DNA of 64,000 bases from Corythucha ciliata (Eukaryota > Arthropoda > Insecta > Hemiptera > Tingidae): the NCBI GenBank assembly GCA_038030265.1, contig CM075943.1, positions 20,460,001-20,524,000 on the forward strand. The letters run 5' to 3'. The notes below the pieces were generated by a model that saw nothing but the letters and a program-made list of their open reading frames with translations, did no database searches and was not told the origin of the DNA. Every line of letters starts with the position of its first letter. The stretch's first letter is position 1. Made by a program: the position numbers and the translations under genes. Positions 13,401 to 23,499 of this stretch are shown in pieces.

Positions 13401-14505
13401 ACATGAGCAGAATCGGCGAGAAGAGCTTCTACTCGAACCTTTATAATACTTAGGTTTCAGCAGGGAAATCTGACCTTTTTCAAAACAAAACAGTGATGGG
13501 ATAAAAACGGCTGTCGTTAACAACCGCTGGGGATTAACGCTAGATGAATTGCTTATTCAAAAATGAATATCAACGAGTGTGAGGGGTGTACGAACACAAC
13601 GTTACAAAATTATTATTTGCTGGAAGGCTAGAGGGCTGAAAGCAGGCAAGAATAAGCCATCCGAACAGTAGGCATAATTTCAAGTAAAAGGGACAAAGGG
13701 TAAGGGTAACGTGACGCAACATTTCATAAATGGTCCAATGAAAATAAACTTCTGTAGAACATTAGGATCTCCGCCGAAAAAACTTCATCAACTAACGGAG
13801 CAAGGGATTTAATCCCAACGTACGCTACAAAGGGCAGGAATAGCATCACACAACTGAAATTCAAGATAAAGGGCGGGAAACTAAGAAAACAAGCGGCGGG
13901 CGGAATGGCGGCAAAAATTGTTTAGAGGTCGATCGCCGGTAATTCAAACATTGAAAATGCCAGGGGGGCGATATAAAGCGAATAAAATCACGGGCTTACC
14001 TCGGCAGTCAGGTACTCCAAAATCGCGGCGCTATAAACGGCAGCTGTGGCGCCGACACGACCATGGCTCGTCGTTCGGTTTTTCAAATGTCGATGAATTC
14101 TACCCACCGGAAACTAAAAACGAAAAAGCTAACCTTACTCGACAAATTCAAACAACCCTCGGAGAGTCAAAAGAAAATGTGTACAACGCACAGGGACTAG
14201 GAAACCTCGAAGGAGAAATAATTTTATTTTTTCCGGGAAGGACGATTATTAAATTATAAAATTGAAAATTACCTGGAGACCGGCTCGTGCAGATCGCGAC
14301 ACGGCCTTCGCCTTAGCCTTACCGCTGTCTTTTCCAGCTTTACCTCCAGCCTAAAAAGAAAGTCGAAAAAAAGCACTTTAAAATCGTGATATCGCGTTGA
14401 AACTTGGCCAGTAGTTAGAGGACGTCAAGAGGATTCAAATAAAGCGGAAATCATAAGGAATAGTCCCCGAAAAACTGGGAAAACTCGTGAGATAAAACTC
14501 ACCAT
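1344..14505 (-). CDS. H2AZ: Histone H2A.Z, five coding exons
   Basis: Variant histone that replaces H2A in nucleosomes at promoters and regulatory sites; nuclear. Five exons splice in frame to a complete 128-residue protein, the usual H2A.Z length. Visible are the basic N-tail ([16 protein letters not shown]), the fold start [10 protein letters not shown], the helix [38 protein letters not shown], and the C-terminal docking region [16 protein letters not shown], ending KKGSQKPV. There is no SQ[ED]-hydrophobic tail, so it is not the combined H2A.Z/H2A.X form of Drosophila. All junctions are GT-AG: introns 14351-14502, 14114-14272, 1627-13999 and 1406-1496. The start codon is the last codon of exon 1, an arrangement also found in Drosophila His2Av. 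The third intron, 12,373 bp, is swollen by transposons and a 2.33-kb tandem duplication. Upstream is a CCAAT box and an E-box. Confidence 0.97.
1497..1626 (-). CDS. H2AZ: H2A.Z exon 4, second half of histone fold
   Basis: 130 nt coding [11 protein letters not shown] through IKATIAGG plus one base of the next glycine. The acceptor is TTAG and the donor is GTGCGT. Reading past the donor gives a spurious longer frame into the short intron. Confidence 0.97.
2483..2676. repeat. Small inverted-repeat element (MITE-like)
   Basis: Arms of about 45 bp facing each other. The clearest parts are GAATTCTCCGTTTCATTCC at 2508-2526 and its reverse complement around 2630-2650. It has the size and shape of a non-autonomous DNA element. 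No target duplication was identified. Confidence 0.55.
2677..4224. other. H2A.Z intron sequence, nothing recognised
   Basis: Unique-looking AT-rich intron sequence with a short G-run at 2891-2900 and several poly-T runs. The open frames are short and have no recognisable domains. Confidence 0.5.
4225..4520 (+). repeat. Family C degenerate 30-bp array
   Basis: About nine diverged units of the type CAATTTCGCGGGTTTGGCTC followed by a short A-run, spaced near 30 bp. The family recurs at 39.4, 43.0-43.8, 44.4 and 54.8-55.7 kb. Confidence 0.6.
4566..4675. repeat. 110-bp hairpin
   Basis: Arms of 24 bp at 4566-4589 and 4652-4675 (ATGGT....CCACCTCGGCT and reverse), with five mismatches. Loop of 62 bp. 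A minimal MITE-like palindrome. Confidence 0.6.
4795..5100 (+). repeat. Dispersed repeat, copy 1 of 2
   Basis: Matches 38900-39110 in the same orientation. Shared blocks include a GTTTGAAGG.CTAAATT stretch, CTCTATGTTT.GAGGC, and TAATGAAAAATGGGAC or its variant near the right end. Identity looks like roughly 70%. Family unknown. Confidence 0.6.
5101..5870. other. H2A.Z intron sequence, nothing recognised
   Basis: No gene, array or strong inverted repeat seen. The phrase TA(C/T)GTAGTTTT(G/T) with similar flanks occurs near 5506 and 5797, suggesting an old duplicated fragment. Confidence 0.4.
5871..6970. mobile_element. 1.1-kb foldback element
   Basis: Two arms of about 500 bp in opposite orientation with only about 50 bp between them (centre near 6425). 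The ends are TGAGCAAAATGAGAGG at 5871 and its complement ending at 6970. Arm identity is high, about 90%: GTGCCTACAAGAAGATACGA at 6355 recurs inverted near 6495-6514, and AGCAACGTTGC occurs in both arms. No transposase is encoded, so it is a non-autonomous foldback or MITE. No clear target duplication. Confidence 0.85.
6978..7095 (+). repeat. Dispersed direct repeat, copy 1
   Basis: Shares CAAGCTTATTTATGG, a G-run, then GTCCGTTTAAGCGTTGCT and about 60 more bases with 12810-12958. The second copy carries an extra 35 bases after the G-run. The two copies bracket the whole foldback, hAT and duplication complex. Confidence 0.8.
7096..7437. other. H2A.Z intron sequence with C-runs
   Basis: Contains runs of C at 7151-7161 and an imperfect inverted pair (CGGCCAGCCGGAGCG near 7259 and CGCTCCGGTCGGCCGG near 7376), suggesting a further small hairpin element of about 130 bp. 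Confidence 0.45.
8482..9634. mobile_element. Possible nested hAT-like element
   Basis: Inside the larger hAT, AGGCGTGGATCC on the left and AGGCACGGATCC (inverted) on the right agree at 10 of 12 positions. They are flanked by AGCTGGCC (8474-8481) and AGCTGGCT (9635-9642), a 7-of-8 match. The interval is nearly all family A repeats. This would mean that the array itself moved as a unit. The extra CAC at the left end makes the call tentative. Confidence 0.42.
8530..9600 (-). repeat. Family A array inside hAT-like element
   Basis: Roughly thirty diverged units, read on the minus strand as GCTAATTCGCGGCTAAAAT-type. Translation gives only spurious frames. Confidence 0.85.
10238..12566 (+). repeat. 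Tandem duplication unit 2, 2.33 kb
   Basis: Second copy at an offset of 2,331-2,333 bp. It contains the hAT-like 3' part, including the right end and CCATGAGC near 12002-12009, but lacks the 5' end because the breakpoint lies in the internal C-run. Differences include TTGTGGTGG to TTCTGGTGG and AGGAAATGC to AGGATATGC. Confidence 0.95.
10870..11940 (-). repeat. Family A array, duplicated copy
   Basis: Copy of the 8530-9600 array within tandem unit 2. A short stretch present at 9481-9490 is absent here, showing small indels between copies. Confidence 0.85.
12810..12958 (+). repeat. Dispersed direct repeat, copy 2
   Basis: Partner of 6978-7095, with an extra stretch (GTTAAGGTAACGGTAAGGG) after the G-run. 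Confidence 0.8.
12959..13999. other. Distal part of the large H2A.Z intron
   Basis: No gene or strong repeat recognised. It contains the donor side of the 12.4-kb intron. Sequence from 13161 to 13320 is somewhat less AT-rich and looks like a transposon fragment, but I could not assign it. Confidence 0.4.
14000..14113 (-). CDS. H2AZ: H2A.Z exon 3, first half of histone fold
   Basis: 114 nt coding 38 residues, [13 protein letters not shown] through YLTAE. Both ends are phase 0. The donor is GTAAGC. The next exon is 12.4 kb away. Confidence 0.97.
14273..14350 (-). CDS. H2AZ: H2A.Z exon 2, N-terminal tail
   Basis: 78 nt coding 26 residues, from AGGKAGKD to SARAGLQ. The acceptor is a T-run ending TAG and the donor is GTAATT. 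It is the lysine-rich tail that is acetylated in H2A.Z generally. Confidence 0.96.
14503..14505 (-). CDS. H2AZ: H2A.Z exon 1, start codon only
   Basis: The ATG is followed at once by the donor GTGAGT (14497-14502). The rest of exon 1 is 5' UTR running upward from 14506. Confidence 0.92.
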
Positions 14506-14650
14506 GACCACGAAAGAGTTAGAATTGACCTTGTTCACTCTCTCACACACAAACGTAAATGGCTGCTGCCTCGTGTCGTACCCGCCAAACTCACAACTGT
14601 TGAAAGTCAAGCAGGTCACGTGACCTCGATGGATCAGCCAATGAGAACGT
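14506..14650 (-). promoter_or_regulatory. H2AZ: H2A.Z promoter and 5' UTR candidate
   Basis: Just upstream of the start exon is a perfect palindrome GGTCACGTGACC (14614-14625) containing an E-box CACGTG. A CCAAT motif lies at 14638-14642 (plus-strand reading). Both are common in histone variant and housekeeping promoters. I see no convincing TATA box. The transcription start probably lies between 14540 and 14600. Confidence 0.55.
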
Positions 14651-17293
14651 TCGAATTCAAACTTGGAACCGACTATTGATCATCCCCTCTCCCTCTTCCT
14701 TCCCATCCACCACACCACTGGACAGGACTACACAATTTGAGTTTCCCCTGGAAAATATTGGAAAATTAAATTTTTAATATTCACCTTGTTGTCTACAAAG
14801 GTTTTTACCCTAATTAGTGGCTGATTGATGTTTAGTTGTTCCCAATTTGTTTGGTAGTAGGCCTATATACTACGTTCGGGCCAGGCAAATCTCGTTTAAC
14901 TTCTTTGTTCAAAGGGAAATATTTTTATTGAAATACTAGAGAAAATGAAATATGAGCAAATGAAAGATGTCCAACCAAAACCGCACGAGAACTCTTCACA
15001 TAAAGGGCTGATCTTCGACCCGCCCCCCACCCACTATCGCATCATCGCATCACCACCGACAAAACGTTAACGCTTGCGAGACACTTTTCTTAACGTTATG
15101 TATTTTGTTATTCAAAGTTTCTTCATTCGTTTCTTGGCTTCTAAGTCAATGAAAATTCAGTTCGGTTATGAGTACATTTGTACTTTTATTTTCTTCCATT
15201 CGACGTTACAATGTTTTATGCAACTCTTGAGTAACGTCAGTCACTGCTACTTATACCACAAAAACTCACAAAATCATTGCGTCTTGGGTTTGCTACATGT
15301 GTCCATTGGCACGATATTGGTACAGAGGCTGAGAAACAGATTGGCTCTAGTCGATGGTGACGAATGTTTTTGAAGACAAAAGCTCGCTCATCGGCCAGCC
15401 AAGAAGTTGGTACCACCACCAGCCCCACACATTGAGGGTGTAAATAAAAAGTTCAGGCAAATTTGAAAATCATATAACTAGTGAATCGCAAACAAAGATA
15501 TAGCTTTCTGTCGCAAAAGATAGCAATTCGTCACTTCTTCATTGTATTCGTCTTTGGCCACGATAACAAGATATAGGTGCTTGACTTTTTCTTTTGAATT
15601 GTGACTTGAGCCCGAAAGGCAAAGGGATTTAAAGGCCAATTTGAACTCTCAGGTATAAGGGCTTCAACTGTGTGAATGAACACTCTTCTCGCCGCATACT
15701 TTTGTCTCAATGTAGAGAAAAATCAAGTGCAAGGAAGGCCAAATAAGTTTTTGACGATATGAATGTTTTCTATTCAGTGAAAAATATTTTTATCGGATTT
15801 ATTAGGTACAATTTTATTTCGTTACGTACGAAGGCAACGGTATTTTGATACACTTTCAAAGAAAAATGAACATTAGGGAGATTTTGAAAGACGTAAAAAA
15901 GAAAAACGCTCACGTCTTTTCGCATTTCCACCAATTATCTGTTCCGTACCCTAGCAACCACCGGACGTTAACCAAGACATGCATGTTTTTACTACATTCA
16001 AAATCTCACTATTGTGAATTCATCAATCCGTCGTATTTTCCTAAATGGTACGAAATATAGAAGTATGATTTCCACGGCCAAGTTTCTAGGCGTGGCGACA
16101 GGGTGTATAGGGGGGAATGGTGCTATAACAGTAATCTCATGGGCTCCAACCAGCCATTGCAAAAGTGCCCCTGTACTTATTTTCCTGACTTCAAAGAGTT
16201 CAATAACATTTATCTTAAGAAGGAACCAAAAAAAGTCCTTCTAAAAAATGGTGCCCTTTCTATTCATAGAAATTTCCTATTGTTGAAGGTATAAAAATAG
16301 CTTCACAACGAATTCCGGATTATCCGCGATAAAATGTATTATTGTAGAGAGAAAAGTCGAAGTTTCTGTCTTCTGCAGTCACCAAAAACCGCACGCATCT
16401 TTCGGTTTTGACCCTAAAAACAATAACTTATAAGGGCATTCGTGGGTGTGACGTCAACCTTCGTAGACTACTGGTAGTTTCTTACTTTCGTTGTTTGGTG
16501 TTTGTTATTAAAGGAAAATCAAGTTTCGAATGAATGAGTTTAAAAAATGAAATGGGGGGGGGGGAGATGTATACTTCGACTTTTCTAGCAACAGCCCCTT
16601 AACTACCAAAGTACGAAACTAAAAAGTCTATATGTCATTGACGCGGACCATGGACACCCTAAATATAAATATTCAATACATAGTTAATTGAAGGAATTGT
16701 ATCCATCAGTTGGAAATAATCAAATTTTCCCATAGCTACCATCGCCCGGATGTTCTAAAACTCGGAAAATTGCTCCAAAAATCAGGCTAAAAAATCACGT
16801 AGGCTACTTGTGGGCTTGTGTCCACGACCACGGATTATACGGTGTCTCGGGGGTTTGAGCACTTTGGGACAGTGGGATTTCCGCACCAATATATGAAATC
16901 ATGATTCATGAGACCATACCTGGTAGATATCTCTCTAAGAAGCTCTATATAATCCCCTAAATAAACGCCCTAGCCCTAAGTGCTCTTACTCGGAAGGACT
17001 CTCCTATCGCCCATTCATTTTTTTTCTTCGCCACGAAGAAAAGGGGTCACTGTATAGTCAAAGAAATCCTCGTTTAAAAAACAACGGTACATTAGGGACC
17101 CCCCCCCCCCCCATTAGAACTTTGCAAGCTTCCTCTCCTCTCCACGGATTAGGTTCACTAGGGCAGTGGTGAGTGGAGGACCTACCGAAATCTGGGCCCC
17201 ACTGGGACGGGTGGACCTGCACCTATTTGGGCCCGGGGTAGAAATCTCCATGAGGCCTCCTTTTATTAGTCTCTGAGTAAACAAAAAATTTTA
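14651..17293. other. Intergenic, no gene seen
   Basis: AT-rich, with only short open frames and no recognisable domain. Has G- and C-runs (16554-16564, 17099-17112). The 17130-17240 stretch is GC-richer and resembles the end of a transposon, but no matching end was found. Confidence 0.5.
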
Positions 17294-18035
17294 TTTTTAC
17301 GTTAGCTATTTCTAAATGCTATCCGCTCATTAGCGCTTATGCTCAATTTAATCCTAAAATTGATTATTTCCTCAATTTTAGACACAAATAAGCGGTTTTT
17401 GTCCATTTTTGCACTTTTCTAAATTTTGAGTTTTGATTTCAAAGTAACGTTTTTCTCAATTTTAGCCGTGAATTAACGGATTTTTTGACCTATATTGCCA
17501 TGAATTTGCGCTTTCTCTCAATTTCAGCAGCGAAGTAGCGTTTTTATCTCGTGGATTAGAAATGTTTCTCCATTTTTGCCTCGAGTTAGCATTTGCCTCA
17601 ATTTCTGCTCCAAATTAGTGATTTTTTAAAATTTTCAGCAGTGAATTAGCACTTTTTATTGAGCTGCAAATTGGTGTTTCTATTAATTTTAGCCACGCCA
17701 AAAAGTGGATTTTTCTCAATATTAGCCGGCGATAACTAGGAGCCGAAAATTGGATTTTTTTCGCCATTTCAGCCGCGAACTACATATTTTTCTGCACTTT
17801 ATTTGCGAATTCGCGATTCTCTTCAATTTTAGCCATGAATTGGCTTTCTCTCAATTTTAGCAACGAAGTAGCGTGTTTATTTCCCGTTCCCGTGAATTAG
17901 CTTTTATTTCTCCATTGTAGGACTGAATTGGCGTTTTCCACAATTTTTGCTACAAATTAGCGTTTTAATCAATTATAGCCACGCTGATATTAGTAATTTC
18001 TCTCAATATTAGCCAAAGTAGCGATTTTTTAAAAC
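17294..18035 (-). repeat. Family A array, duplication unit 1
   Basis: About twenty-four diverged 30-bp units, read as GCTAATTCGCGGCTAAAAT-type on the minus strand. Confidence 0.85.
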
Positions 18036-18223
18036 ATAATTTTTTATATAATCAACTTTTTTGTCTTTCTAGAAATAACATTATATTTTTATTTATACGT
18101 ACTTACAATTGGTAATCTCCTCTATGGCCTGAAGTCCGCGCAGAGGGGAAGAGCCGTTATATTCACAACATATTTTACCTATGATCTATTAAAATAATCA
18201 ATTTTCTTGTTTTTGTTTACTTG

Positions 18224-18364
18224 TAGCGTTCCCATTTGCACAAAATTCTGCAACGGGGCTATTCATTTCCACCCGTCTTCTCTACTAACATATGATTTAA
18301 TTCAGTGAAGACGGGTGGAAATGAACTGCCCAAATGCAGAATTTTGTGCAAATGGGGAACGCTA
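18224..18364. mobile_element. Palindromic MITE, TAGCGTT family, copy 1
   Basis: 141 bp, almost a perfect hairpin: starts TAGCGTTCCCATTTGCACAA and ends with its reverse complement ...GGGGAACGCTA. The inner stem is CCACCCGTCTTC. The loop includes AACATATGATTTAATTCA. Related copies lie at 22802, 32204 and 35943, and partial ends near 49653 and 51267. Confidence 0.88.
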
Positions 18365-18480
18365 TTAGATAGTGAGCGTACAGTATTCTATTAATTACAT
18401 TGTTTTTCATTTTATTTTTCCCACATCCTATCAACAGCAGTTTTACATCACTTGGCAAGTCATTAAAACAAATTATGCCC

Positions 18481-18792
18481 CTATAAGAATAGGTAGTGAT
18501 TCTGAGCTGCCCCTGTGTTTACTGTTGGGAGCGCTATGGACGAATTACAATTGAATCTAGTTAACTTTGAGTGTTCAGGCAAAGTATAACAGTCTTCCCT
18601 AAACACCTGCTTAGTGCAATTTATTTTGAGAAGATTTTCGACAGTCAACAGATTCATGTTATTAAATAGAGACAGCGAATGTTCACACTTCGGCTTTCTG
18701 CTCATAATTCTTACTAAACATTTTTGTACTACATAAACCTTTTTTGGCTTTTGATTGGGCAAGGGCACAGTACACAGTCCTACGCATTTCAT
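18481..18792 (-). pseudogene. Non-LTR retrotransposon RT C-terminal remnant
   Basis: An open frame of 103 codons whose protein resembles the region after the reverse transcriptase catalytic core in Jockey/CR1-like ORF2: VYVVQKCLVRIM, then SLFNNMNLLTVENLLKINC. The YADD-containing RT core is missing. An endonuclease remnant from the same type of element lies upstream in transcript order (19231-19870), so this is an internally deleted, dead element. Superfamily not decided. Confidence 0.6.
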
Positions 18793-18920
18793 AACCCGTG
18801 GGGTAACAGGGGACCTGTCAAAATCACTCTAAACATATGAATGGGTACGTGGCAGGGGTGAACCGTGGGAGGAAGAAGGGTTTTGATCCCCTCCCCCCAT
18901 CCACCTTCTGTCATTAGACC

Positions 18921-19020
18921 GAGACTTTCGAGACGAGACAGAGACTTTCGAGACGAGACCGAGACTTTCGAGACGAGACCGAGACTTTCGAGACGAGACC
19001 GACTTTTTAAGTACGAGACC
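18921..19020 (+). repeat. 20-bp minisatellite, four units
   Basis: Unit GAGACTTTCGAGACGAGACC, four near-perfect copies from 18921, then a degenerate fifth (GACTTTTTAAGTACGAGACC). It lies in the gap between the RT and endonuclease remnants. Because 20 is not a multiple of three, all frames stay open and give artefactual RDRDFRDETET-type proteins. Confidence 0.95.
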
Positions 19021-19230
19021 GAGACCAAGACCGAGATCATCTTGCTAACGAGATGCGTCTCGGTCTCGTGCATCACTACGCGCCTCCCAAGGTGATATTC
19101 ATCTTGAGCAGTCCACATGTCATCCATGGCTTAATTGGTCTCTTCTTAGAAGGGTACGTTACTCAACTTGTCACCGTTGCTTCGCTAATTCTTAGAATAA
19201 TCATATCACAGAACACATTCCAGCATTCAT

Positions 19231-19870
19231 TTACATTTTTGCTAGAGTAAATCTTTTCCCAATTTTCTGCTTCAACAATTTGTTCTTAATTTTCCGAGGA
19301 TGTTCACAAATTCTGCTTATCATTCCGACAACAGCGATTTTCGCTAAAATCATGTAGCGGTCACTGATACAGCTAGAAACAACAGCTGTCTCAATTACAC
19401 ACTTTTTAGTTTTAATATTGCTAAAAACATGGTCTATGCATGTACCCTTACGACTATCCTTATTTACCCTGGTAGATGTATTTACAAAAGGCAAAAAACC
19501 ATAACACGCTATATTAGTTAAATATGATTCCGCTAGTTTACCTATCACATGACCAATAATCTTATATACTTACTAATCTTACTATAGTTATATTAATATT
19601 AAATCACCAATAATAATGCAGTCCTTATCCTTAGATATAGCCCAGCAAATTTTCAAAACCCTCAATAAATCGCTCCAAACTATTATTTGGTGATCTATAC
19701 ACCAAATGATAAAACAGCTATTAGATTTATAACATAGTTATGAAACTCAAACCCCACTTCAATGGAGCTGCATCCAACCAATTCTAACTCCTGCACAGTT
19801 TTGATCGTTAATTTTTCTTCGATAAAAACCACTACCCCACTGTTTTGATTTAAGTTAGATGTTGTGGAAT
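19231..19870 (-). pseudogene. Non-LTR endonuclease remnant
   Basis: Minus-strand frames with stops and shifts. They give ACYGFLPFVNTSTRV, KGTCIDHVFSNI and SDRYMILAKI, matching the C-terminal half of the AP-like endonuclease of non-LTR ORF2 (the usual CIDHIFxN and SDHxxI motifs). The catalytic SDH reads SDR here. The upstream part (VGCSSIEVGFEF) lies near 19740-19800. Confidence 0.65.
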
Positions 19871-19914
19871 ATCTTTGATATCCATTAATATTATAACATA
19901 CACCTATTTGTTTT

Positions 19915-20205
19915 CACTTTTAGCAATGGAAGCGATTTTTCTCGGTTTTAACACCAAAGTTGCCTTCGCCAGATTCAACTGTTAGGTGTATTTTCTATTA
20001 CAGCCAAAAATTGGAATTTTTTCTATTTTAGCCGTGAATAAGAGCTTTCCCCACACTATAAATATGCGAATTAGTGATTTTCACCAATTTTAGCCGTGAA
20101 ATTAGCACTTTATCCCAACTTTAGCAGCGAAGTAGCGTTTTTATCCTGTGTATTAGCCTTTTTTCTCCGTTTTAGCCTCGAATTGGCGTTTTCATAAATT
20201 TGTGC
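19915..20205 (-). repeat. Short family A array
   Basis: About nine 30-bp units following the endonuclease remnant, ending at a T-run (20213-20238). Duplicated at 24537-24835. Confidence 0.8.
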
Positions 20206-20239
20206 GGCTGACTTTTTTTGACTTTTTTTTTTTTTTTTC

Positions 20240-20905
20240 GATGAGGCATATCAATCCTTCCATGAAAATAAATTAAATAACAAATTAAAAGACTTCGGAA
20301 ATATTTTTTATTTATTATCAAAAGTTGGCATACTTGAAATCCCGCCAAATCGAACATTTTCCGCAACGTAACATCCCATGTATTCCCTGTCCTTTTCATG
20401 CCTCTAAATAGCTCAACTGTTTATTCTCCATTATTTTATTACTGGAAAGCTCTGGTAGAATTTAGGTTGGTCGTCCACTTGAAGCGTCTTCGAGCAGCGC
20501 TACAACGCGCGGCAACGAGCGTACATATCAATTTTCTCTCAATTTCGAGTGTTCGTTGCATCGAGAAACCACGGAATGATATAAAGAAACTGTGGGGATC
20601 ACCTTATTTTCTCTATTTTAGCCGCGAATTTACCGTAAGAAGGCGCGATTTCTCTCAATTCGAGACTTCAGAATAGGGCATTTGTGCGCTACATCCTACA
20701 TCGAGTATTCAGCAACACTCTTTGCTGCGTTCCACCTGCAACGTTCCATTCTCCGCCGATTCGGAGCTATAAAATTGAGAAAATGTGATAATTCGCTGAT
20801 AACACTGAGAAGAATAAGCGATAATTTGTGGCTATAACTGAGAAAGAGTGCCCATTCTCAGTAAAAATTGAGAAAACGCACACTAATGGTTTCCTGAGGC
20901 AATTT
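20240..20905. other. Segment present only in duplication unit 1
   Basis: About 670 bp with no counterpart in unit 2. It lies between the T-run at 20213-20238 and GTGGTTAAAACGGAGAAAAA. It holds inverted short family A stretches at 20605-20665 and 20755-20900. In unit 2 the T-run joins the same right-hand sequence directly, so this is either an insertion in unit 1 or a deletion in unit 2. Confidence 0.75.
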
Positions 20906-20997
20906 CGTGGTTAAAACGGAGAAAAAGATGTAATTCAACACTAGCTAAAAAGTACATTCCTCGTGTAATTAGAATTAAAGGCTTTAAAGGGGACTTC

Positions 20998-21300
20998 TCC
21001 TAAGGGTGCGTTCATAGTGAATCACCTTCACTGCGATACCTCGATGAGCGATGCCCCGATGAAACATCGATGAAGAACAAACATCAATAATTGTATGGGA
21101 CTGTTCATAGTGAAGCACCCTCACTGCGATGTGATCTTCGATACCTCGCTACTATCATCGATGATTTGAACCATATGGTTCCTCGACCCCCTCCTGTCCA
21201 TAGCCTTTTTTTTTCTTTTCAAAATCTTTTAAAGTCCACCTTGAGGAAGGTGCACGTATCAGAAATGTTGGTCTCTGACCCGATTTTGAAATAACCCGAT
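20998..21300 (+). mobile_element. Half of a foldback element
   Basis: Carries one arm beginning GGGTGCGTTCATAGTGAATC, with GATACCTCGATGAGCGATG and ATCGATGATTTGAACC. The matching opposite arm, seen complete at 24965-25500, is missing here. Confidence 0.75.
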
Positions 21301-21872
21301 TGGCATCCTTTTTCACCATAAAAATTAATGCAATATATTTAAAATATTACATTTTTATGTATGGACAGGGTTCGAGGGTGACGTACCAGAGCTTGCACGA
21401 GGCTACTACATTCACTTCTGAAGCATCGGGGCGGCATATTTTCTCACTCATCAACCTCTCACATACGTTTTTGTTTATTTTTTGGTTTATTATATCCGTG
21501 TGGCTTGTGCGGGCTCGTGTTTACTTTCTTCGAGGCGAGTTCTTCGTTCAATCCATAAAAAAGGTGAGACATTTCATCTGCGAACGATTACTTCGTTAAA
21601 ACATTGTTTTATTAAACTTATATTTGTCCCATTAGAGATCATAAATTACCCAGCTGGAATTTGAAAGGCCGATTCAAATAATCTGCCGACCATAACAAAC
21701 TGGGAGCTTTGTGAATACATTTCCGAAGCTTTCAAGATCTCTACGGAAATTCAAAACTCCAAATTGCAGAGGTGCGTGTATAAAGCCCTGTTCACACGAT
21801 GCAATGTTTGAAGCTAAATTGCATGCTGGATTTTTAAAAACATCCGGTCACTACCAAGGAACATAATTATGT
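21301..21872. other. Unique spacer at the end of duplication unit 1
   Basis: No recognised gene. It has an open frame (21300-21599) without domain signal. Near 21782 GCCCTGTTCACACGATGCAA resembles the outer end of the foldback at 7438, a possible fragment. Confidence 0.4.
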
Positions 21873-22614
21873 TTTTACGTTAGCTATTTCTAAATGCTAT
21901 CCGCTCATTAGCGCTTATGCTCAATTTAATCCTAAAATTGATTATTTCCTCAATTTTAGACACAAATAAGCGGTTTTTGTCAATTTTGCACTTTTCTAAA
22001 TTTTGAGTTTTGACTTCAAAGTAACGTTTTTCTCAATTTTAGCCGTGAATTAACGGATTTTTTGACCTATATTGCCATGAATTTGCGCTTTCTCTCAATT
22101 TCAGCAGCGAAGTAGCGTTTTTATCTCGTGGATTAGAAATGTTTCTCCATTTTTGCCTCGAGTTAGCATTTGCCTCAATTTGTGCTCCAAATTAGTGATT
22201 TTTTAAAATTTTCAGCAGTGAATTAGCACTTTTTATTGAGCTGCAAATAGGTGTTTCTATTAATTTTAGCCACGCCAAAAAGTGGATTTTTCTCAATATT
22301 AGCCGGCGATAACTAGGAGCCGAAAATTGGATTTTTTTCGCCATTTCAGCCGCGAACTACATATTTTTCTGCACTTTATTTGCGAATTCGCGATTCTCTT
22401 CAATTTTAGCCATGAATTGGCTTTCTCTCAATTTTAGCAACGAAGTAGCGTGTTTATTTCCCGTTCCCGTGAATTAGCTTTTATTTCTCCATTGTAGGAC
22501 TGAATTGGCGTTTTCCACAATTTTTGCTATCAAATTAGCGTTTTAATCAATTATAGCCACGCTGATATTAGTAATTTCTCTCAATATTAGCCAAAGTAGC
22601 GATTTTTTAAAACA
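21873..22614 (-). repeat. Family A array, duplication unit 2
   Basis: Near-identical copy of 17294-18035. Confidence 0.85.
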
Positions 22615-22801
22615 TAATTTTTTATATAATCAACTTTTTTGTCTTTCTAGAAATAACATTATATTTTTATTTATACGTATTTACAATTGGTATTCTCCTC
22701 TATGGCCTGAAGTCCGCGCAGAGGGGAAGATCCGTTATATTCACAACATATTTTACCTATGATCTATTAAAATAATAAATTTTCTTGTTTTTGTTTACTT
22801 A

Positions 22802-22943
22802 TAGCGGTCCCCATTCGCACAAAATTCTGCAACGGGGCTATTCATTTCCACCCGTCTTCTCTACTAACATATGATTTAATTCAGTGAAGACGGGTGGAAA
22901 TGAACTGCCCAAATGCAGAATTTTGTGCAAATGGGGAACGCTA
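22802..22943. mobile_element. Palindromic MITE, TAGCGTT family, copy 2
   Basis: Copy of 18224-18364 carried by the tandem duplication, with substitutions in the left arm (TAGCGGTCCCC). Confidence 0.88.
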
Positions 22944-23059
22944 TTAGATAGTGAGCGTACAGTATTCTATTAATTACATTGTTTTTCATTTTATTTTTCC
23001 CACATCCTATCAACAGCAGTTTTACATCACTTGGCAAGTCATTAAAACAAATTATGCTC

Positions 23060-23371
23060 CTATAAGAATAGGTAGTGATTCTGAGCTGCCCCTGTGTTTA
23101 CTGTTGGGAGCGCTATGGATGAATTACAATTGAATCTAGTTAACTTTGAGTGCTCAGGCAAAGTATAACAGTATTCCCTAAACACCTGCTTAGTGCAATT
23201 TATTTTGAGAAGATTTTCGACAGTCAACAGATTCATGTTATTAAATAGAGACAGCGAATTTTCACACTTCGGCTTTCTGTTCATAATTCTTACTAAACAT
23301 TTTTGTACTACATAAACCTTTTTTGGCTTTTGATTGGGCAAGGGCACAGTACACAGTCCTACGCATTTCAT
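23060..23371 (-). pseudogene. Non-LTR RT C-terminal remnant, second copy
   Basis: Duplicate of 18481-18792 with four or so amino-acid changes. The frame stays open in both, but the RT core is absent, so neither can be active. Confidence 0.6.
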
Positions 23372-23499
23372 AACCCGTGGGGTAACAGGGGACCTGTCAA
23401 AATCACTCTAAACATATGAATGGGTACGTGGCAGGGGTGAACCGTGGGAGGATGAAGGGTTTTGATCCCTTCCCCCCATCCACCTTCTGTCATTAGACC

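Larger units (their letters stand above)
17294..21872 (+). repeat. Second tandem duplication, unit 1
   Basis: Aligns to 21873-25170 with an offset of 4,579 bp and high identity, around 98% over the first 2.9 kb. Unit 1 has about 670 bp (20240-20905) that unit 2 lacks, and ends with about 570 bp of non-repeated sequence. Contents in order: family A array, palindromic MITE, RT C-terminal remnant, minisatellite, endonuclease remnant, short family A array, half of a foldback element. Confidence 0.93.
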
